A DNA stretch of 64,000 nt from Steinernema hermaphroditum (lineage: Eukaryota; Nematoda; Chromadorea; Rhabditida; Steinernematidae): NCBI GenBank assembly GCA_030435675.1, contig CM059621.1, positions 16,120,001-16,184,000 of the forward strand. The letters run 5' to 3'. The notes under the pieces were generated by a model. That model had not been told where the DNA came from. It did no database searches and was given only the letters and a program-made list of their open reading frames with translations. Of this stretch, positions 36,082-47,000 are shown in pieces. Position 1 is the stretch's first letter. Every line of letters begins with the position of its first letter. Both the position numbers and the translations under genes were made by a program.

Positions 36082-37000
36082 ATCGTCCCATCGAATCCAT
36101 CGTTCTTCAAGTAGCACCGATACTCAAATGAGCTGCCTCCGAAGGGGTATACCGTAGGGCTGCATCGGTAGGGCTGCGGCCTCGGAATGATCCAGACCAC
36201 CGATTTGCCAGCTCCAGTGCGCTCCGGTCTCCATTCTTCCGATTCCTGTACGTTCATGTTCAAGGATCCATGATCGCGGCCAGTACTTACCCCAGCTTCG
36301 CGCACGAATCTCATCGATCCTTCGGAAGTCGTAAGAATTCCCGTCGACTCGGAATGGCAGTCATCCGCAGTTGGCTTGAAAAGAGAGGCGAACGAAATCA
36401 GAACTTAAACAGGGCATCAAAGACTACGGCATCCCGAGCGACTGAACTAGAGCGAGGAAGAGGTGCGTGGCGGACATGGCGACCTTGGAGAACCAGAAGA
36501 CTGACTCGGAAGTGGGATCGGTCCCTTTTGAAGACGCCACTGACGTCAAGCCAAAACGAAAACGTCAAGCCAAAACGAAAGCTAGCCAAAACGAAAACGA
36601 TGACTGATTGCCGTCCCAAGACGGAGAAGGATCGGGCGCCGAACCATCGCCCGGAACGTTATTTATCTTATTTCTGTCTTGGCTACGGAGATGCCCTCAA
36701 AGCATTTGACTACTGTAGTTTTGTTACGAATTCAATGAAAATTTTGCGAATCAAATTTAAATTTCTCTTGAGTGGGCTCTTGGGCTCGCCGACCATCATC
36801 GGTTCTTGAGGAGGTAGTAGGCTGACCAGGCGATCGCTGACAATGTCGTCGTTTCCGAACCGTTCGAAGAAGTAGGGCAGGGCACGTTGAGGCTGGAGCA
36901 CAGACGGCTGTTGCAGACTGACCGGTCCCGCGACGAAAACCAGTCGTTCTGCTTTCGGTAGTTCGGTCGCTTTCACATGTTCAAATTCGTCTCTTGTGTA
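35957..37000 (-). CDS. Unresolved minus-strand gene (two possible terminal exons)
   Basis: Coding-looking pieces on the minus strand are: a frame at about 37000-36790 (ERLVFVAGPVSLQQPSVLQP, LPYFFERFGNDDIVSDRLVS), one at about 36370-36110 (ADDCHSESTGILTT, WRPERTGAGKSVVWIIPRPQ, SSFEYRCYLK), and two related hydrophobic terminal exons at about 36545-36411 and 36072-35957. I recognise no domain. The repeated tail suggests a membrane-anchored protein with alternative or duplicated last exons. I could not join the pieces with consistent splice phases, so the model is tentative. Its 5' end approaches, and may overlap antisense, the first exon of the TyrRS gene. Confidence 0.3.
36411..36545. repeat. 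Direct repeat, copy 2
   Basis: The duplicate of 35946-36081. It is followed directly by a small tandem repeat at 36541-36600 in which a GTCAAGCCAAAACGAAAAC-like unit appears three times, the third shortened. Confidence 0.65.
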
Positions 37001-37019
37001 TTCCTTCGAGATTTCGAAG

Positions 37020-39854
37020 ATGCTTCTGGCTGGCCGTAAGATACAACAAGTCTCTCGGATATGGCCAAGAAGCTGCTCGAGTCGTGCAGCATCCAATGGT
37101 CTATTCGATTTTTGCGCAGATTTGAAGCAGCGCCAGCTGATCTGTGACTCGCACCCTCCGAGCATCCCGGATAAGCAAAGTAAGGTAATGGAGCCGGATT
37201 CCAGCCTCGATTGCATCAGCTGTGTTTAGGCGAGCTTCTGAGCACGCTTCCTGCGGTGCTCTACGCGGGATTCGATCCGACGGCCGACGGGCTTCACGTT
37301 GGCAACCTCCTCGTGCTCACGGCGCTCTGTCGCTCCACTCTCTTCGACTGTCGCGCCATCGCTCTGGTCGGGAGTGCCACCGCTTTGATTGGAGATCCCA
37401 GTGGACGCAGCTCAGGTGAATCTATCAACGTGTATTTCACTGACTATTGGTACTGTAGAACGCGATGAGCTACAGAAATCGACTGTGATTTCCAACACCG
37501 GGCGAATAACGGAACAGATTGATAGGATTCTTGGAAATTTGAGGAAGTTGAATGCTGCAGCGAAGACCGAAGTAGTGAGCAATGTGGATTGGTGGGGCAA
37601 TGTGAGTGCTCCTGAAATCCAGTGATTTTTAAACGATGCATCTTGTTTCAGAAGAATGCTCTCGAGTTCCGCAACATTTCGTCAAACTTCCGAGTTGGAA
37701 ATATGCTCCGAATGGGTGCAATCAAGACGCGTCTAGAGGAAGTAGCCGGAATAAACTATTCCGAATTCTGCTACCAGATATTCCAATCGGCTGACTGGCA
37801 CTATTTGGCAGAGCAGTATGGTTGCTATTTCCAGGTACATATTGCAATAAGTTGTATTGCCTATTGGTTCTAAACTGACACTAAATTTTCTGCTAAAGCG
37901 AATATCGCATTCAACCTATCAAGAAGGTCACTTGGGGCAAACAGCACGACCACTCTCGACCGCACTCAACCAGTATAATTTGCTCCTTTCCAGCTTGGCG
38001 GCTCCGATCAACTTGGACACATCGATTCCGGCTATGACTACATCCGCAGGATGAATGGGAAGCTATCGGCTGGCGTCTGTATGCCCCTGGTAACAGATGA
38101 GAATGGACATAAACTGGGAAAGTCGGTTTCTTCTGGGAAAAGCGCCATCTGGCTCGATGCGATGAAGACTCCACTCAAGGACTTCTACGATTTCTTTCGT
38201 ACGCAATCCGATGAAATGGCCGCTCGCCTCCTAATGTACTACTCTCTTCGGCCTATCAGTGAAATCCAAGATCTTCTGCAGCGTGCGCAAAGACAGCCTG
38301 GTGAAGGAGTTTTGCAGCGTGCGTTGGCGGAGGAAATCACTGAACTTGTCCACGGAGATGGCAGCGTGTGTGTACGAGATGGTAAGCGAGGGTGACAGCG
38401 ATCAGCTTCTTTATGTGGTATGGTTTAGTGACGACTCTTCAAATGAAACCGCATTTCGAAGATATAAAACTAGCACACAAGGGACAAGCAGTATCAAGGG
38501 ACAGTTTGAGCAAGTTGTGGACAGATCTCTCCGATAGAAAGTTGATTTCAAATGAAGAGGTCAATGGTATGCTTGTAAAAAAGTGGTGTAGCTTGTAGCT
38601 GGACCCGTTTAGGTGACAGTCTTAGCCAATCAAACGGGAGGCTGTTTGCGAAAGTCGGTGATGGTGCTGACCACCTGAAGCTAGTCGACCTGTTGGCCAT
38701 CGCGACATTGATCAGATCGGCCAGAATTGGATGCCAACCCGTGATTCTGGTGAATAGTTCATCTCAAGCTGAAAGTGTTCGATCGATGGTGAAGCATTCC
38801 AACGTGGATGTAGAAGTGTATGATGTGACTACATGGTGGTCAAAGGTGTGTACTATATCAAGATAACCGGCAACACGGTGATTGTTCTTCAGAAATCGTG
38901 CATCGACTTCGTCAGGGAAGCGCGTCCGTTTCGCACCGAAAATATGCTCCGTATGGATATTTTTAAATGCCAGATGGACGTTGGTTTTGGCAACGATGCT
39001 CTTGTGGATGTAGTAATGGCTACTAGAGAATGGCAAGAGCTTGCCTCTCAGCGCGAATGCTTCTTCCAGGTACGTTCATCGGCCTTCCTTCTATCACTCA
39101 CGTTGTATTCCAGATCAGAGCTGATGGTCGAAAAGACTTCATTGAGTTCGGAGCGAAGCATGTTCACAATGGTTTCGGCGTTTGTATCACGGCTGAGGAG
39201 AAGTCAAACAGCAGTCCTGGGCAGGCCGCCGCTCTGCTTGACCCGACGATCAGTCTCTGTGAGCGCATAACATCACCCTATGCGTTCTACCAATTCTTCC
39301 GTAACCAACACGATACGCAGGCCGAGAAGCTGACTCTTACGCTGTCACTGAAACCCGTACCTGAGATCCAGGAGCTGATTCTTGAGCACCGCGCCAACTT
39401 AGGCAAATGGATCGCACAAACAGCGTTGGCTGAGGAGATGACATATCTGGTCCATGGAGAAAGAGGGCTGGACGTCGCCCAACGATGTTCCAAGGCGATG
39501 TTTGGAGGTTCGTCGTGAATCCGGTTCTACCTCAGCTCAATCACCTGTTCAGGAAGTGTCGAAGACTGGGATAATCTGGACCGCGAAACGCTTATCAATC
39601 TCTTTGGTGCATCGTCGACGGCAGAGCTGTCAAGAAAAAGCATCGGAACGATGGGAGATTTGGCCGACGGTGCCAGATTGGACTCACACCGCGGTTCGGC
39701 GCTGATGAAGAGCGGCGCGTTCCGTGTCAACGGGACCAAGTATGTGGATCCAAATGCGGCAGTTGACTTTGATCTCATCAGGCTGGCAAACAGTGGCCTC
39801 ACGATTGTTAAGTGGGGACGGAGAAGTTTTTCACTTGTTAAATGGATTGATTAG
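37020..39854 (+). CDS. yars-2: Mitochondrial tyrosyl-tRNA synthetase, tandem pseudo-dimer (767 aa)
   Basis: Charges mitochondrial tRNA-Tyr. Ten exons join in frame: 37020-37179, 37230-37415, 37459-37601, 37652-37834, 37994-38381, 38429-38566, 38613-38845, 38893-39069, 39114-39507, 39553-39854. The start [20 protein letters not shown] looks like a mitochondrial presequence. Copy 1 (about residues 54-353) is intact: [16 protein letters not shown] (HIGH motif), [23 protein letters not shown], and KLGKS at about 264-268 (KMSKS). Copy 2 (about 400-665) repeats the fold: [11 protein letters not shown] mirrors [11 protein letters not shown], and CFFQ, YQFFRNQ and [10 protein letters not shown] mirror CYFQ, YDFFRTQ and [10 protein letters not shown]. 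It has lost HIGH, GGSDQ and KMSKS. Only copy 2 is followed by the S4-like tRNA-binding tail (GALMKSG-type, [15 protein letters not shown]). The human enzyme is 477 residues and works as a homodimer. Confidence 0.9.
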
Positions 39855-40515
39855 GATGTTACTTAGTAAATTGAAAGGATGTTACTTTGAAAAACTCTCT
39901 TTCTAGTTGTACATAGTCGTCCAACCACAGTACTTCAAGCGAAGTCCACTGTTTATCGTTTGTTGCTCGGCTGGTGGCACCGTATGTGACTTAAACTGTC
40001 TTTATTCGTATCACTTAGCAGTTTGCAGGTGTAAATGGGGGCAAGAAGTATAGGATGTGCAATTGCCTTTTTTCGCTGCTATCGCTTGCGTTAGTGCTGC
40101 AATGCTCAGTGAGTGCTCAGTGATGCACAAACGATTCGCCATTCGCCGATAAACGCCGATTTGACTGAAACTTTGTATACTTTTCCAGATCCTTCACTTA
40201 GCTCTGGAAATCGGTAAATGTGTAAATGAGAGCAAGGCTAACTTTTTCGTAGAACTATATGCAATGCGGGAAACAACCACTGGTGCAAATGGGATAACCT
40301 TCTCGGAAAACTGGCCGAAAACTGGCCGAACAACGGCCGAGCAGATGCCCAAAGGAAATATGAACGAAGTCTTGAGCTGGGACATCCTTGAATGGAACGT
40401 ATAGAAAGACGACGAAGAGAAGACGAAGAAACGTGTCCTTCCTTCCCAGTCGGTCGTCTCCGACTCACCAGCAACTAATTCGTCCGAACCCGCCTCTGAA
40501 GCTTCCGTCTTCGCC
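39855..40515. other. Intergenic region
   Basis: No gene recognised. GTGCTCAGTGA words repeat at about 40105-40120, and an AACTGGCCGAAAACTGGCCG tandem duplication lies at 40310-40335. The last 100 bases are presumably the promoter of the MSP-domain gene. Confidence 0.45.
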
Positions 40516-42463
40516 ATGGAAGAGTCCGCAACACAGTCCCCGATGAAGATAGATCCATCCAGGCCGATTTATTTCCGAAGATTAGAAGCGCTGACCAATT
40601 TGAAGATGATTAACACGAGCAAGGAGCTGCTTGCTTTCGAGGTTCTTTTAGTGGAAGAAGCTTACCTAACCGTTGCTCTTTCAGATAGATTGGATGGGTA
40701 ATATCGTGAGCACCCATCCAACTTCCGGTTACATCAAACCTGGTGAAACAGTGAACATCAAGGTTTCCGCGCTCATAGATGAGTATGAATGTGATCGACA
40801 CAGCATCACCTTCTATTACAAGACGGTAGAGAATACACCGAAGCTCGTCAATGACATTGAAGACAGGTCCTATGAGGACGGTCAAATATACATTCCGTGC
40901 TTCTTCAATATCGACGACTGGTTTTGGGGTTACCAACACCACTAAGGAGCTCCAGGCTTTCTGGGTTTGTTCTCCGAAGGAAAATCGCCCTCGGTAACCT
41001 TGTCTTTTTCAGACCTTTCATACAACGTCCATGAAATTCCGCATCATCCCGCCGTACAGTTACATCGAGCCTGGCAAATCGAGGACGATCGAGGTGGCCA
41101 CGTCCGAGACAGCGTCCGCGATAGATCGGTGCCTCTTATACATTGTGCACGGGCCAGCCGAGAATAGGCAACTGTCTCCCGATCAGTTCTGCTTAAAGAA
41201 TAAGAAGTTCCAAGGATACAAGTCCCTTCAGTCCGAGGACGACATCTCATTCCCCGAGTCACAATTACTCGTATTGTATTCGTCAAAAATCTCTCGCAAA
41301 GCTCCCGCCACGAAAATTTTGCGCGCGTATTTCACGCGCCACGAAAATTTTGCGCGCGCATTTCACGCGCCAAAAAGTTTACAATGGGAAATGCTCAAAA
41401 TCATAGTAATCCGATTTTTTCTCGTTTCTGACGCGATTTCTCCAAATTCCATTAACGGACGGTTGCTCAGCAGACTCTGGCGCGTCGAATGAGCCCTGGC
41501 TCGACTACCAGTATGCTTTCCTCGCAGAGTTATTAGAATGACCATTAGTCTGCAATTGAGAGTTGAACAGTTAGCTACAGATTCATATGTTGGAGATGTC
41601 CTAGATCACAGGAGGATCCATGTACGACATAGTGATGGGCAGCTAATCCATCATATTCTTAAAAATCCACAGCTTACGATTCAAGGTGCCATTATCCACC
41701 ATTGATCCTAATAACTCTGCGAGGAAAGCATACTGGCAGTCGAGCCAGGGCTCATTCGACGCGCCAGAGTCTGCTGAGCAACCGTCCGTTAATGGAATTT
41801 GGAGAATTCGCGTCAGAAACGAAAAAAAATCGGATTACTATGATTTTTAGCATTTCCCATTGTAAACTTTTTGGCGCGTGAAATGCGCGCGCAAAATTTT
41901 CGTGGCAGGAGCCCTCTCCTTTTTTGCGAGAGATTTTTGACGAATACAATAGCAGCATCATCCGTTGCGCCGATTACCCCCGAGCATGTTCTCAAGAACC
42001 AATCGGGAGAACCGCCGTTCCAAATGATGGTCAGACCGTTCGATAACATATGCTTCTCTGCGAAAGACCTCACGGCGCAGCCGAATATCGTTGATGTGTC
42101 GATTACCAACACAACCAAGGTGCTCCAGACGTTCAAGGTTCGTCCACCGTAGGACGAGTTCTGACGAACACTCGCTCTTTCAGGTCAAGACCACCTCTTA
42201 CGAGATCTTTCGTGTTTATCCGCCTCTGGGCTATGTCAGTCCTGGGCAAACGGTGACCATCAAGGTGACCGCCACGTTTAAGACGGTGCCCGTCGAACGA
42301 CACTTCATCGCCTCCTTCCACATACCAGCATACGCAGAAACCGGTCCGGGAGTAATGGCAGGTGACGCCCAAGCCCGCGGGCATCTTATGCGTTCGGTGC
42401 AGCTTCAAGAACGACTGCGCTGCTCCCCTGTTGAATCTCTCCGATGTGTCCAAAAAGCGGTAG
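40516..42463 (+). pseudogene. Three-MSP-domain protein gene, interrupted by a MITE
   Basis: MSP/PapD-like domains, an Ig fold used by major sperm protein and VAP proteins, recur three times. Domain 1 (exons 40516-40641 and from 40685): NTSKELLAFE then PTSGYIKPGETVNIKV. Domain 2: VTNTTKELQAFW then MKFRIIPPYSYIEPGKSRTI. Domain 3: ITNTTKVLQTFK then YEIFRVYPPLGYVSPGQTVT, with tail GILCVRCSFKNDCAAPLLN ending at 42461-42463. A 676-bp TA-flanked element (41274-41949) interrupts the exon linking domains 2 and 3; without it and one TA the frame is open straight across (QLLV then AASSVAPITP). Frames also change near 40900 and 42355 without a plausible intron. The copy is therefore probably disrupted, unless the element is spliced out. 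An AATAAA lies at about 42523. Confidence 0.7.
41274..41949. mobile_element. Tc1/mariner-type MITE with long terminal inverted repeats
   Basis: The left end begins TTGTATTCGTCAAAAATCTC and the right end is its perfect complement, with a TA dinucleotide directly outside each end (41272-41273 and 41950-41951), the target-site pattern of Tc1/mariner elements. The arms are about 262 and 241 bp and nearly identical. The left arm carries one extra tandem copy of a 31-bp unit (ACGAAAATTTTGCGCGCG...). The 173-bp centre codes for nothing recognisable. It is non-autonomous and looks recent because the arms have hardly diverged. Confidence 0.88.
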
Positions 42464-42486
42464 CCCGGGTCAAGTGTAAGCCGTGA

Positions 42487-44035
42487 AACGAGAAGTAGCG
42501 GAAGTGTGCGTAGAAGTGTAACAATAAAATTCTTGTACACGAACATTCGAGAGAGCGAGGAGCTAGGAAATAGGGCACTCCAGCCGATGACATCCTTCTC
42601 ACAAAGTGAATCCCATGCTGCGGTTATAATTTGGGCGTGGAAGATTTAACCACGAAAAGCAACAAAAGAACGATCATGGGGGCGTCCGCAGACAGTCAGT
42701 GTTTCTGTTGTCCAGATGTTTGTTCAGAATTGGCTGACGCTCGATGTTGGTTGTTTGTCGTCCGATGGTTGAGAGTCCGAGAAGAAATCACTTGTCTTGC
42801 ACTTATGTGCGTTCCTGAGACACCCGGGCTGGTCACAAATATAGACCGTGTCAGAGCTAAATGGGTTTTTGCGCTATGGTCTTGTTACCACTCTGATCAC
42901 TTTTGCGACTAGACAGTGAGACACCGTTGTCTGCGACACGCAGACAGCAACAACGCATAAATAGACCGACTGGCCACTGCATCTCACTCCCAGGACGTCA
43001 TTTACGCATTTGCACGGAAGATGGACTGATTGCTCAGATGTTCGCTTGCCATCGATGTTTTTGGATGCCGGTCCTGTGAGGTTGGAGCATCTTAAGTATT
43101 GGAGAGGGACCACAGAGCAGCCGACGGAAGCTCACAGGAAACATCATCGAGTATCAGGGAACATCCCAAAGCCGGGCACGCCGAGTGGTTTGAAAATTGA
43201 GGAGTGTGGTGCATACGGATTGGAGTAGAGCGTGTCATATGTCTGTAAGTCGTCTCGGTGCATAACAGAATGTAATATAGAATATAATAGTTATATTTTC
43301 AATCACAGAAACGTTTCTAACGGTTTCAAAAATACAGAGCAACCACAGAATTAGGAACGCTGACAAGGGAAGGCCAAGTGCCCGACGCGTATCGGGGTGA
43401 GATATGGTGCGGGTGGTAGAGCTTGGTGTGGGGAGTTACGTTCACACCAAATCCTCTGTCCTCTATCAAGATTCACTAAGTTTCGTGTAAATCAATACAG
43501 CCAAATTCTCTTTTTTTGCAAGTTGTTAGGCATTCAATAATGTACACCGGTATTCGAATTTTCAGGCTAAGGCGGACATTTCAGAGGACTCCCTTGTTAG
43601 ATTCGATGACCGGTCGGCCCACAAACATGCAGACAGTGGACTTCGGTGCAGTGGTCACTTCTAGTAACCACAGACTGTGAGTGATCCTTCATAGACAGTG
43701 CAAAGTCCAGAAATCTTTCCTGTATTCAGAACCGGACGTGTCAGACAGACAGACGAGCTTTCAGGTCAGTGTACAGTGCGACACTTCGGCTCAAGGCTCC
43801 TCAGTTGCTATCTTCGACTTCTTCTAGATCATCTATCTACGATCTACGATTATCCACATACTGACTTGGGTCTATCTCTCTGTCGGACTTTTGTCCTTCT
43901 GCAGTTACTTTTGTGAAAGAGCGACTTGGCGATAATGATGAAGAAGACTTTATACATTCGCACGAATTGAATTGAAATGAAACTGTCATCACAACCAACA
44001 CAAATGCAAAATACTCTCAGAACAATCTCGAAATA
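42487..44035. other. Intergenic region at the boundary to AT-rich DNA
   Basis: No gene supported. It contains the second copy of the repeat seen at 12731-12863 (here about 43600-43735; shared words include GACCGGTCG, AGTGGTCACTTCTA and ATAGACAGTGCAAAGT) and CTGTCT/AGACAG words. Base composition shifts to AT-rich from here to the end of the window. Confidence 0.5.
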
Positions 44036-47000
44036 TTATGATGAAAGTCCCTCGTACAAGGAGAGCGCGTGCACTATCGACGGATCGGCTTTGGCGCCTT
44101 CTTTGAACTCCTCCAGTGTCAGTTGAGCGTCGTTGTTCTGAAATCAGACGAAGTGATTACTGTCCAGTTGCGAGGAGGTTAGTTTTTGAAGGAATAATCA
44201 TCGAAAAATTTGTGTTAATTCTTATTCCGCTAAATGACATGAAGTTCTCCGAGCATATACCAGGAGGATCAATTTAAAATGCAAATGATACATAAATTCT
44301 CAGTATTACGTCTCTCTGTAGCTTATGCCTACTGCTTTTGCTGCGTGGTAGAGGAAAGATGAGACAAATGGACCATCCCAGGACGACCACACGAAGCATG
44401 CCTCTGTCTAACTCTTTTGGAGTTCGACTTGACTATCTTTGCTCTCTTTGGCGCCCCTGGCCTTGCCAGCAACGCTGGATCCAAAGGACCTTCCGGAAAC
44501 ACAGAGGCGAACGAGGAACCCCTGGCCCTGCAGGAAACGCCGGCGCCCCTGGCAGTCCTGGCGCTCGTGGAACGCCAGGTAAGATCAACGAAGTTCTCGG
44601 CCCCAGCGGGTCGCTAGGACCTGCGGGACCGGCTGGCGCGCCAGGACCCGATGGATCGCCAAGACTGCGGAACGCTTTTGGCGTTCCATTTGGATATCTG
44701 ACCTTAAGCTCACTCGTCAAAATTACAAACATTTCCAAGTCGATCAGAGGTGGTACATGAAAATTTTATTCAAATACGGATACCCTAAGCTAAGATGACT
44801 AAAATCGTCAATATCTTCCGCGAAACTAACTTCATTTTGTACCACGAAGAGCTCTTGTAGACAAAGAAAGGTGATTGTAATAAAAGAACTTCACCAAAGG
44901 AAAGAAATAGAGACCCTCAAAAATAGAGGAACGTTTGAGAAACATTGCGTACAACGTCATATGCCAATACGTAAAGCTATGGAATATGGAAAGCATTAAG
45001 TAACCATTTCAAACTTAAATGTGCATGTAATACTCGTTAAAACCACCGTAATATACTGGCTAACCACGACGTTTCTCACAGAACTCATTTCTCAGAGAGC
45101 GAACAGACGAATGAAAGACCATTTAGAATTACAGACCAATGACACCGGTCGATTTCGTTCGTTTTCCCACTAGTCTTTTTACAACATAGAATTCCACAAG
45201 TGCTAAGATATGCCAGTAACACTGGTGCCGTTTCGTAATATTTTCATTGACCGACACAAAGGAAAGATTGAAGTGACTTAAATAAAAGAATCCTTTGTTA
45301 ATGCAATTGATCAGAAAACGGACAACATCACCTGCACAAAAATGTTGGCCCTAGTGGAATAGTAGCCAAAAGTATTTGTGGACGGTCAAAACTCAGGATC
45401 AGGGCTGTGCGAGACGAGCTTCTGAGCGCTTTCTGGAGAGAAGCCTAATCATATCATGTAACAAGCAGTCGAAAAATTCCATTTTTCATTCCAAAAATTC
45501 CAAAATTCCAAAATTCCAAAAAAAAAATTCCAAATTCCAGCCAGCTGCTTTTTGACCGAATTTTCCATCTTCTTGGATTACAAGAAGAGAGCAGCATGTA
45601 CGCTTGGAAGCTATGCTCATATCGCCTAGTAAATAGCCGGAAAGGAAATAAAAAAACGAAATTTTCAATATTCGAATCCAATACTTTATACCGACGTGGT
45701 CGACGACATTGTCACCTGTTTTAGGTATATATAAAACTACACTCTAGATTGCGTGTTCCTGCTCAAAAACAGTGAGAACCGAACCCGCTATCTTATTCTT
45801 CGAAAGTCGTCTCATATTCTTGTATAGATCGATCGATCTGCCTGGATTGACATCAAAATGGAAGGTATCTTGCCGAGAGTCCATTTAAAACTCAAAACGC
45901 GCGCGCAAAAGCCCTACAATAGTCAGCAATAGTCCTCATTCAAACGATTTCAGATTTTCTTGTTAGGACCCAAAAGTCTCGAGAGTCTCGAGACCAAAAA
46001 GGCCCTCGAGACCTCGAAACTCGAGTCTTGAACAGCCCTGCTCAGGATGGCAATCTAAAGCAGTTTCAGCATAATAATACTACTAATTCAATTTAATGAT
46101 TCCTATGCTTAAATGTCTAAAAGCCTGGGGACTCCCTCGGTCTGGACCGTCCCCTCAGGAATGAGCTGTATAATGGGATTTCGGCAGGAATGAGCTGGAG
46201 TTTCTCGATTAAAAAAACAGACAGTGTTAATTGAAGCGTCTTCGCTTCTAATTGAACGTCTGGCCGATGATCTTCGGGTTGGAAGAAATGTACGGTTGAA
46301 ATGCCAAAGGGCACGGTACATTCCTCAAAAATGGGGGAGGGACGAATAAAATTTCAAAAATGTTATCTAACGACTCAGGCGAAACTTGCAATAATCATAG
46401 GCATCAGTTCGATCAGTTAGTGGGGTTAAGATAGAACGATCCGAAACATGCACAAGATGCTCAACCTAGCAAAGCCCACCGATTGAATAAATGTGCTCCA
46501 AGCACACTTTTACTGATCCCGTACAAAACATGTCCATACCTTATCCATCATCTTGAATATTCGATCGACTCTCTTCTCAGGCGTGTTCTCCTCTTCTGGT
46601 AACTTAACACTCGATCCAACCATTTTGTAGATGCTGCCCACAATGGAGAGCATCTCGTCGCGTGTGATGAAGCCATCGTTGTCCAAGTCGTACAGCTTGA
46701 ATGCCCCTATAACAGGCGTAATCATCAAATCACGTTCATGCAATGTATGCTTTTCCTTTTAGGAGTTGGCTAAAGAGGTAAGCTACTAAAAATGTTTAAA
46801 TGATGCATTTCCTAAAATAGTATTGCATGATTGAATGGGTACATTTCTTTGCTCTGTACCTGCCAGCTAATTTCTAGAGAAAGAGGGTTTTTAGGGCAGA
46901 AGTGGAAGGACAGCCGAATCCTTGATGTCGCGAGTTAAAAAATTTGACTTGAGCGCTGTATCAATATCAGCGCTAGTTCAAAAATCATCCTCCGCAGTTA

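Noticed and set aside
36710..37216. Long minus-strand frame with a weak signal-peptide-like start, antisense to the TyrRS first exon
   Set aside because: The 37020-37179 plus-strand exon has presequence features and correct phase to TyrRS exon 2, so the part of the minus frame above about 37000 is treated as a shadow; only the lower part is kept in a tentative model.
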